Assembly: GCA_022592445.1 (NCBI GenBank)
Contig: JABYQR010000023.1
Location: forward strand, 1 to 64,000
Source: Cytidiella melzeri
Lineage: Eukaryota; Basidiomycota; Agaricomycetes; Polyporales; Irpicaceae
Direction of reading: 5' to 3'
DNA length: 64,000 nt
Positions 56,823 to 64,000 of this stretch are shown here, one piece after another. The position numbers and the translations under genes were made by a program. The stretch's first letter is position 1; every line of letters starts with the position of its first letter. The notes under the pieces are model-generated. The model ran no database searches. It saw only the letters and a program-made list of their open reading frames with translations, and was not told where the DNA came from.

Positions 56823-57724
56823 ATGTCCAAACTCTTCTGTTGCTGCATCCCAGTCCGTTTCGGAGTCTTCCTCTTTTCCCTCCTATCCCTCGCCGGCTCT
56901 GGTTTCCTCGCTCTTGTGCTCTGGGCTGTCTTTGCTGGTTCGTTCTTTCTCTTCTTGCAGGCTGAGAAGATACCTTACTCACCCTTTATCCAGCCATCCT
57001 TGAGCACAAGACCATTAACAACATTGATTTCGGAAACGCAAAGGAGGGCCTCCGGATAGGTGTTGCTGTCGCAGCAGGAATCTACACCGTTGTCGCTATC
57101 ATCGCTCTCCTTGGGTACGTCGCAGACCTAAAACAAATCCCAACAAAGAAACTTCCATCTAATCGACCGTTTATCACCACAGCTTCATCGGCTCGATATT
57201 CCGCAGCCGCAGACTCGTCAAGATCTACTCGAGCACAGTCTGGCTCCTCGTCTTACTCTCCGCCGCTGCAACCGCCGTGTTCCTTTACTTTGCCTACTCT
57301 GGCAAGGACTTCTTCAACGGCTGCGAGGTCCCCGACGGAAATGGCGGAGAGCAAGAATGCCACATCGTGCTCAACACGTGGCAGAAAATCGTCTACACCG
57401 TCGTCGCCGTCGTCGAATTGCTCTTTTTCTGCTGTACGTTCATCTTCCACTCTACGCGGCGATTTGGCAAATAAGTCAAACGCTGATGTTTTTTTTTGTT
57501 TTGTTTCGGTAGACGTGGCATCTGTGATTGGAAAATACGTCGACCAGCTCGAGTCGGAGCGCATGTACGACGACGAGTACAGGCTCGCAAAGCCCACGAC
57601 CGGATCGACATACGCCCCTACGTTTTACCCGCAACAGGCGCAGGAGACGCAGCAGGGACTGCTCAACCAGCAACACAAGTATCCCTATACCGACGAAGCA
57701 CATCGCTTCGGCTCGAACGCGTAA
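56823..57724 (+). CDS. Four-helix membrane protein of unknown function
   Basis: The exons are 56823-56937, 56994-57114, 57183-57433 and 57513-57724, giving 232 aa. It starts MSKLFCCCIPVRFG, where a Cys cluster next to the first membrane helix could be palmitoylated. Helices are visible at about 13-37, 57-80, 95-117 and 145-166. A Cys-containing loop lies between helices 3 and 4 (DFFNGCEVPDGNGGEQEC). The cytosolic tail is Gln/Tyr-rich (YAPTFYPQQAQ). The layout recalls tetraspanin-like proteins of basidiomycetes, but the CCG motif is absent. Intron 3 has a long T tract before its acceptor. Confidence 0.72.
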
Positions 57725-58311
57725 AATGGCTGGTTTGGGTCTAGGACGATAGATTGGGGAAAGAGGGGAGTATGTGAAAGAGTAGGAAGGAACTCCAATT
57801 TATTTGCTTTCGATATTATTCAAGGTACAGCATCATGTAGCATCCCATCCTTACAAGGCACCTTGTGGACTTTTGTGTGTTTGACTATAAAGCGTTGAAG
57901 TTCTTGAGGATTTCTTTGCCTTGCGGCAGTTGGATTCCATCCGTTGAGTGTGAAGTCGTAAGCTTAACCTGGACGTAAGTCCTATAAACTTGTGTTCTGT
58001 AGATGTATACAGTACACGAAACTCTTATAAAATTACCATTTCGTGATCGTGGTACGCTACACGTATGATCTCCCAAAGCCCTGTCGTGCTCTTCAACTTG
58101 AACCTTCGACCCACAAAATCGCACCAAGGGATATTTCGAGTTTTCCAGACAGAATACAATTTGGTTTCGTACAACGCAAGCACCACACTACAGCTTTGCT
58201 GGTTATCTCAAGAGCATCTCGCACAGTATATCGCTCGAATTGCCGAGTCGGTAGAGGGAGGGAGGAAAATACGGGAGAGAGGGAGAGAGAGTGCGTGAGA
58301 AGAGATGGGTA
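57725..58311. other. Intergenic between convergent genes
   Basis: AT-rich 3' regions; no gene or structured element recognised. Confidence 0.55.
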
Positions 58312-59245
58312 TTACTTTGAGAGCATCATCTTCACGAACTCTGCGAGGACGGGCGTCATCAGCACACACAGACATGGGAGTACGGAAAGGGAGAAAAAAA
58401 AGCCCACATACCCTCATAGTTGATTTGACCATCCCCGTCGACGTCTGCCTCACGGATCATCTCGTCGACCTCCGTGTCCGACAGCTTTTCACCTACATAG
58501 AACACAAGACGCAACGCAAAACCAGAATCAATACACCCGAAAGATAATATCAAGAAGAACGAGAGAGAAAAGAAGAACTGACCAAGGTTGGTCATAACGT
58601 GCCTCAGCTCCGCCGCACTGATATACCCGTTCCCGTCCTTGTCAAACACCTTGAACGCCTCCTTGATCTCCTCCTCCGAGTCGGTATCGCGCATCTTGCG
58701 CGCCATCATCGTGAGGAACTCGGGGAAATCGATCGTCCCGTTCCCGTCGGCGTCCACCTCGTTGATCATGTCCTGCAGCTCGGCCTCGGTCGGGTTCTGC
58801 CCAAGTGAACGCATGACGGTGCCGAGCTCTTTGGTGGTGATCGTGCCATCGCCGTCTGCACACATACACAAAAAATGTCAAAAAAAATTGAGGGAAATGG
58901 AGTGAAGCGATGAGTAAATTTCGCGGACGGTGATTGAAACAAAAAAAGGATAAACTCACCCTTGTCAAACAGGGAGAACGCCTCCTTGAACTCTGTAGAG
59001 GTGGGTTGTTTAGATCAGCATCAAAACGCCTTGCGTCGCAGAAACCAAACCGATGCGCACCAGAGATTTGCTCTACAAGTCGACAGCGACGAAAAAATCT
59101 GTGGTCAGTATCCTCGTGCGGTGTCAATCGCACACCGATGCGCTTCTTGCCTCACCTTCAGACTGACAACAACAGTAATGCACGTTGAGTAATGGATCAG
59201 GAGACGAGTGAGACTCTGCACGACGCTCACCAACTGATCAGCCAT
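58312..59245 (-). CDS. Calmodulin
   Basis: The exons are 59245-59231, 59163-59157, 59072-59061, 58992-58960, 58855-58583, 58492-58412 and 58340-58312. They total 450 nt, exactly 149 aa, the canonical length. The N terminus [20 protein letters not shown] emerges only if two microexons of 7 nt and 12 nt are used. The four EF-hand loops are [36 protein letters not shown] and [12 protein letters not shown], and the protein ends FVKMMLSK. It is the cytosolic Ca2+ sensor that activates calcineurin, CaM kinases and myosins. It is on the same strand as the WASP gene behind it. Confidence 0.97.
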
Positions 59246-59623
59246 TGTTCGTCGCTGGTAAAGAGAGAGGGTAGATAGTAGGCGGATTGCTCGTCACTGT
59301 CGAGCTGGTTATAAGGTCTTTGTGGTGGGTGGAAGTTGTCAAGGGCAGTGGCGATGGAATGTCGCCCGTACCGTTCTAAGCTTAGCGCGCACAAGTTACA
59401 TCCATCTCGGCAATCGCCTGATAGCACCCACTGCATATCGCATGGGCGGTGCCCTCGACGCTGCTCATTCCAGTGAAACATAGCATTCAGCACACACAAA
59501 ACACAAGGGCAGATCATGTCAGTTAAACAGGTGACACGGCTGTTAAGCTGACATGGAAATTGATTCATCAACGCAGCATCGCATGTCCAAAGAGAAGAGC
59601 AGAAAAACGATAACAAGTAATAT
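59246..59623. other. Calmodulin promoter and WASP 3' region
   Basis: Intergenic; no clear TATA box. No gene seen. Confidence 0.5.
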
Positions 59624-61228
59624 TCAATCCCAGTCATCTTCCTCTTCCTCGTCATCACTGTCCGCAAGCTTCTTGTTCCTCTCGAGCAAAGCCTGTGCCA
59701 ACGCAGCGGTGAGGTCTCCGCCTGCACCGCCGCCTGCACTGCTCGACTCTTCTACTGCTGCCGGAGGCGGCGTCGACGCAGCGGAGGAAATAGTGTCGCT
59801 GCGTTTCTTCAGCATGTGCACGCCAGCGCCTTGGATGGAAGACAAAAGAGCATCTCTGCCCGAGTCGGACGGTGGGAGAGTGCTGGGTAGACCACTTGGA
59901 GGAGGTGGTAGAGGCGGTGGAGGGGGCCCGCCGCCGCCTATTGGAGGAGGCGGGGGAGGAGGAGGTGGTGGCGGTGGCGCCCCCGTACCTGCAGATCGAG
60001 AAGCGGGAGGTGGAGGCGGAGGCGGAGGAGGGGGTGCGGCAGGTCCTCGTGCAGGTGGGGGTGGAGGGGGCGCAGGAGGCGCAGCTGCAGGACGCGACGG
60101 AGGGGCTGGAGGAGGAGGAGGAGGACCGGCACGGGATGGAGGGCCAGGAGGGGGCGGTGGTGGTGCAGGAGGTGCAGAGACACGCGAGGGAGGTGCCGGA
60201 GGCGCGGGAGGGGGAGGAGGTGAAGGCGCCGAAGGAGGGGGTGCGCGAGCCGGCGCTGGGGAGGGATGTGCCGTAGACAGGCTGTCTTGCTGAGCATGGC
60301 TTCGCCTAGGAGCAGGGGGAGGTGGAGGGCCTTTTTTCTTTCCGCCGCTAGCCGGTGCTGGAGGTACATTCTTCTGCGCATCTCGAACGAATTCCTTGAT
60401 GAAGTCCATCTCCTTTGCCGCCGTCTCCTTATCGACGCCCATAGACTCTAAAGAGGTGAGTAGTGCCTGCCAGGATGGATCCACATTGGTCGACGTGAAT
60501 CCACTCTCGGCATCATAGCCCATGTGTGCTATATGCTTGAAGCTCGATGGGGCTGAGATTAGAGACTTGTCAATCTTGCCACCTTTCGACTTCTTCTTGG
60601 AAGATGACGACGATGCCTTGTTGCTCTTTGCTGGAAATGCTTGTGAGCTACATACCCCGCACCAGAATCGTAGCACTCACCAGAATCGCTCTTCTTCCTG
60701 GTGTTAACCTTCTTGGCCAGCGTCTTTGCTTCGCCTTCGTCAGCAAAGACAAGACCGATCATACATTCCTGCAGTACACGCGTCAGCAAGTTGCGGGGAG
60801 GAAAGTAGGATTCCGAACGGGACCACATGCGACAGTGAACAGCGGTAAAGGTGAGCAAAGCACAACATGTGTTTATCGCCATACCCCACAGGCTACGACA
60901 TTCAGAGAGATACAAAACTCACATCTCCCGAGAAAGAATAAAAGAACGGCCTGTCCTGGTTGTACTCGAGCCCCTCGTACAACTCGTGCTCCCACACGAT
61001 TCCTCCCGTGCCCATGATATCCACCAGCTTGAACACATGCGCACCACGACTGCTATCTTTCGCCAGCGCAAGCGCACCCTGAAGGCCAGAGTACGACCAT
61101 TGCCTTGGATCTGGGTACGCGTAGTAGATGCGGGCGACCGCAGCGGTTAGGATCTTGTTTGTAGAGTTCGGGATCGCAGCTTTAATCTTGGCTTTGTCGT
61201 CAGAGCTTATGGCTGAGGACGTCGGCAT
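59624..61228 (-). CDS. WASP homologue (Wsp1/Las17-like actin nucleation promoter)
   Basis: The exons are 61228-60923, 60768-60681 and 60630-59624, giving 466 aa. The N-terminal WH1 domain (about 10-125) contains VARIYYAYPDP, HVFKLVDIMG and WEHELYEGLEY. The CRIB motif ISAPSSFKHIAHMG (about 155-168) binds Cdc42. A long polyproline region (about 245-395) binds profilin and SH3 proteins. The WH2 motif is GRDALLSSIQGAG…HMLKK, and the acidic tail ends DDEEEEDDWD for Arp2/3. Unlike yeast Las17, which lacks a clear GTPase-binding motif, this protein has one. ATG 61228 is the first true start. Confidence 0.93.
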
Positions 61229-61538
61229 GTTACGTTGAGGTCCCACCAGGTTGAGGTTGAGAGCAAAAGGGCAATGTAGCTGCGTGGCTCGGAGGCTCGA
61301 TGGCGGTCAGAGCCGCTGCGCCTCAGGCTGGGAGGCTGTTTGGCCGTGTTAGGATCGCAAGGCGAAGCTCTACCCCTTTAAGGGAAGTGATCATGATCGT
61401 GGTGGCCAGCTCAGGATTGTGTTCAGATTTGACGAAGGAGCAAAGAGCGTCACACAGGAAAATTCGGGTATCGTAGTGCACATTCATACATTCCGTGAAT
61501 TCCAGTCGTCAATACACAATCACAACAGCGCAACAGTG
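61229..61538. other. Intergenic
   Basis: Upstream of the WASP gene and downstream of the peroxiredoxin gene; no gene seen. Confidence 0.5.
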
Positions 61539-62597
61539 CTAAACTAGAGTCTTGACGAACTCCAAGGCCAACTTCGGACTACAACGCGAAACCTAGAGGT
61601 CAATACTGGGTGGGCATATACCGAACACAAACTCACCTATCAGCGGGCTTCACGGGGTTCTTCTTTTCTACCAGTTTGCCGCCTTTTTCGAAGATGAAAT
61701 GACTTCTCAGAGTCTTTGCTCCAGAGGCTGCACCGAGGGCTTTGATGAGGGACCGCTTCGGGTCCGAGATCAGAGGATACGGCAGCTCTTGCTGTTCGAA
61801 AGCGGATTAAATTTGTTGAGAGGGATTCTGTGGATCTAACAAGAAATACAAACCTTCGTCTGCCATTTGCTCTGCGCAGAAGGAGCATCCGCGCTTAAGC
61901 AGTACACGTCAAACCCAGAGGACGTAAAGTCAGGGTAGCTGTCGCGGAAACCGCATGCTTGCGTGGTGCATCCAGCTTTCGGTTCAACACAAGGAACATA
62001 GCAAGACAGAGTGGTTGTTTCAATTTTCTTGCCACATTGCAAACAAGATGGCATGAGAACGTACGAGTGTCTGCCTTTGGCACCAGGAACAAAATCACAC
62101 CCTTCTCTGCAGCGAGGGTAGAAATCTCCAGATCCTCGTCCTTCTCGTTCTTCAGCGTCAGAGTGGGAAGAGTGTCCCCAATGTCAATAGACTTGAGTTC
62201 TTACCAACGAATAACGTCAGCGTCGCTCGTCCTGTTGTAGAAAGCTGAGACAACCAACCTTCGGAAATCTTCTTAGTCTCAGGGTCTTCAGGATCTGCCT
62301 CAGCAGCCTCTTCCTCTGCCTTTGCCTTGCTCTGTCACAAGAAAAATAGACAAAAACCCGAGTTGAGCATATATGCATATCTCACGAACAGCAAAAAGCT
62401 TGTTTGAACGTGTGGAAAGGGCAATAACACATACACACCTTCTTCGCAGCAGGCTTCTCTGCAGGCTCTGCATCCACCGCCTCCTCTGCAGCAGGCCTTT
62501 TGTTCGACGGTTTACGCGGCTTTGCAGCTGACTTTGGGGCCTCGTCCTTCTTGGGCTGAGCAGCTATACGCGTAGAACGTCTCTGAGAATCCGACAT
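61539..62597 (-). CDS. Dot5-like nuclear peroxiredoxin (BCP/PrxQ family)
   Basis: The exons are 62597-62439, 62331-62259, 62200-62066, 61975-61854, 61791-61637 and 61578-61539, giving 227 aa. The N-terminal ~75 residues are basic and Lys/Ala/Pro-rich (RRSTRIAAQPKKDEAPKSA), consistent with nuclear targeting. The thioredoxin-fold domain follows: IGDTLPTLTLKNE, then VILFLVPKADTPGCTTQACGF (given as two motifs ILFLVPKADT and PGCTTQACGFRD). The peroxidatic Cys is at ~125 and the resolving Cys at ~130, as in BCP. It reduces hydroperoxides with thioredoxin. The yeast homologue is nuclear and linked to telomeric silencing. Confidence 0.9.
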
Positions 62598-63243
62598 TTT
62601 ACCTTACAACAATACTCTTCACACTCCGAGAATCAACGAACCGCGGATGACGAAGGAAGGGGGGGGGGGGGTCCAAAGATGCTGGTAGGTGGGGGTTCGC
62701 GTCCAACTTGGGCAAGGCACTGGCAAGGGCGATTTGCACCCACCGCTGCGTGTCGAACGTCTACTTATCGCCAATTTACAAGTCCGAACTAGTTTGACAC
62801 CACTTCGTCGTGGGGCGAGAAAGGTGAAATGGCATTTTATCAGCTCAATTCCCACGAAATATATCGTAGCACATTATAGCACACTGCCAGCCTTCCGCAA
62901 TCCCCTCGAGAAGTGAACATGACCTGGCCACATGGGGTTCGTGTGACATTCTACGCTAGCACGGCTGCACGGACTATGCATTGATCCTGAAGTAATAGAG
63001 TAAACGAAACCAACGAATGAGGCTCAGATGAAAAGCTGTGAGTACGTGGAATTCGACGGCGGTATATGTAGGGAAAGTCCGACATTGCCATAACAAATGC
63101 AGAGAAGACCAAGATCCTGGAGGGTGAATAAAGCCGTATGGTATAACTAATGATGACGGGGAATAAATATCTAGCTGATCTGCGCAGATGGACCAGATAC
63201 TAACTCGCTCGACAGATCTCTCCATGCCTAGAAGTCCAGCGTT
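62598..63243. other. Intergenic
   Basis: Contains a G11-12 run at about 62660. No gene recognised. Confidence 0.5.
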
Positions 63244-64000
63244 TCAATTGACGTCTGGTACGGTAGGCAGCACGGGGAGACTCTCTTGAGTAGGAGTAGA
63301 GGGACTGCTGAGATTAGAAGATGACGAGCGCGTTCGACGGATATATGGCCTTGGTGGAGGCTTCTGAGAATCTACGGGTGAAGTGAGCAAGGGCGACGCC
63401 GGGACGTCTGCTCCTGGGATAACGTCTTCGAATCCTTCAGTCAGGGTCCGCGGAGGAGGCCGCTCTACCATGGCGTCCAACAGCTACATCACGCACAGTT
63501 GAGCAACAGACATGTAGAATCACGACAAGCTAGTATGATTACCTCCTTCCGTAGCTCCTCACTGTCATACTCCGTCTCCATTTCTTCCGGGGTCAACAGG
63601 ACTGCTCCCTTCCGGAAAATCTCCCCTTCTTCTGCTACCCAGCTTTTTGAGCTATCATGCTGGCGTTAGCATAGCATACCCATTTTTATACAACCCGACA
63701 CATACCGGTCTGTTGGCGACACGATGCTCTCTACGTCCTCTAGCACTGATGGCTCGAGATCCTGCTCTACCTCTGGGTCATCGAACGCAGGTCTCTCGAC
63801 GGTTGGAGTGAGAACAAGCTGAGGTTCCTCTGGCTCTGGCTCTGCTCGTTGCTTGCCTTTATCAGCCCGTGGAGTAACTGGTGTGTCCGGCTCCTCCTGG
63901 TCGAGAACCTTTCGAATAGGAGACGCATGTCCGTTGGCAAAGGTGACTCCATTCGACAGTCCCGCGATGTCAAGTCCAAGGCCCTTGATCATGAGATGTT
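63244..64000 (-). CDS. 3' part of a disordered protein running off the right edge
   Basis: The exons visible are about 64000-63713, 63655-63542 and 63486-63244 (stop at 63244-63246). The joined product is acidic and Pro/Ser-rich (EPEPEEPQLVLTPTVERP). It has one conserved-looking core: GEIFRKGAVLLTPEEME followed by DSEELRKELLDAMVERPPPR across an intron. That core resembles the C-terminal regions of fungal Bud14/Tea4-type SH3 proteins, but this is a weak recollection. The 5' part lies outside the window. Confidence 0.6.

Noticed and set aside
59700..60293. Plus-strand Gly-rich frame opposite the WASP gene
   Set aside because: It is the shadow of the polyproline-coding repeats of the minus-strand WASP gene.

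Overview
The window is nuclear DNA from a filamentous basidiomycete, most likely an Agaricomycete. Its genes are densely packed and cut by many 45-75 bp GT-AG introns. It carries protein families typical of mushroom-forming fungi (DUF6533 membrane protein, F-box proteins, wax-synthase-like acyltransferase). Its mobile elements (Plavaka, pogo-like, Ngaro) are the kind that expand in those genomes. No rRNA, tRNA or CRISPR was seen.

Positions 1-17,937 are a nest of transposons. The outer layer is a giant palindrome of two almost identical arms of about 3.2 kb, bounded by TA dinucleotides. Each arm carries the same small secreted-protein gene. A 6,320 bp Plavaka-type DNA transposon (6143-12462) is inserted in the right arm. 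The left arm preserves the empty site, so the insertion can be read to the base. A 4,815 bp pogo-like element (13121-17935) sits at the TA that ends the palindrome. Its gene can be read as one polypeptide joining a Ulp1-like protease to a DDE transposase. Both transposase genes are broken by a single in-frame stop. From 18.1 to 23.2 kb I can support no gene.

Positions 23.3-29.2 kb hold three host genes: an FtsJ-like RNA methyltransferase, an F-box protein and an NYN-domain protein. Positions 29,875-37,090 are a tyrosine-recombinase retrotransposon of the Ngaro/DIRS type. It has split direct repeats A1-B1-A2-B2, gag, RT-RNase H, a tyrosine recombinase and an extra open frame between A2 and B2. 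It lies 73 bp upstream of an Atg27-like gene, whose 3' end faces an ATG12 gene.

The rest (39-64 kb) is gene-rich host DNA: a DUF6533 membrane protein, a secreted six-hairpin glycosidase-like protein, a wax-synthase-like acyltransferase, a class I methyltransferase, a long disordered F-box protein, phosphomannose isomerase, a four-helix membrane protein, calmodulin (exactly 149 aa after splicing, with two microexons), a WASP homologue, a Dot5-like nuclear peroxiredoxin, and the 3' part of a gene that leaves the window.

Most exon boundaries given were read by hand from splice sites and phase. The coding sums divide by three where I list exon sets. No database search was possible, so family names rest on recognised motifs.
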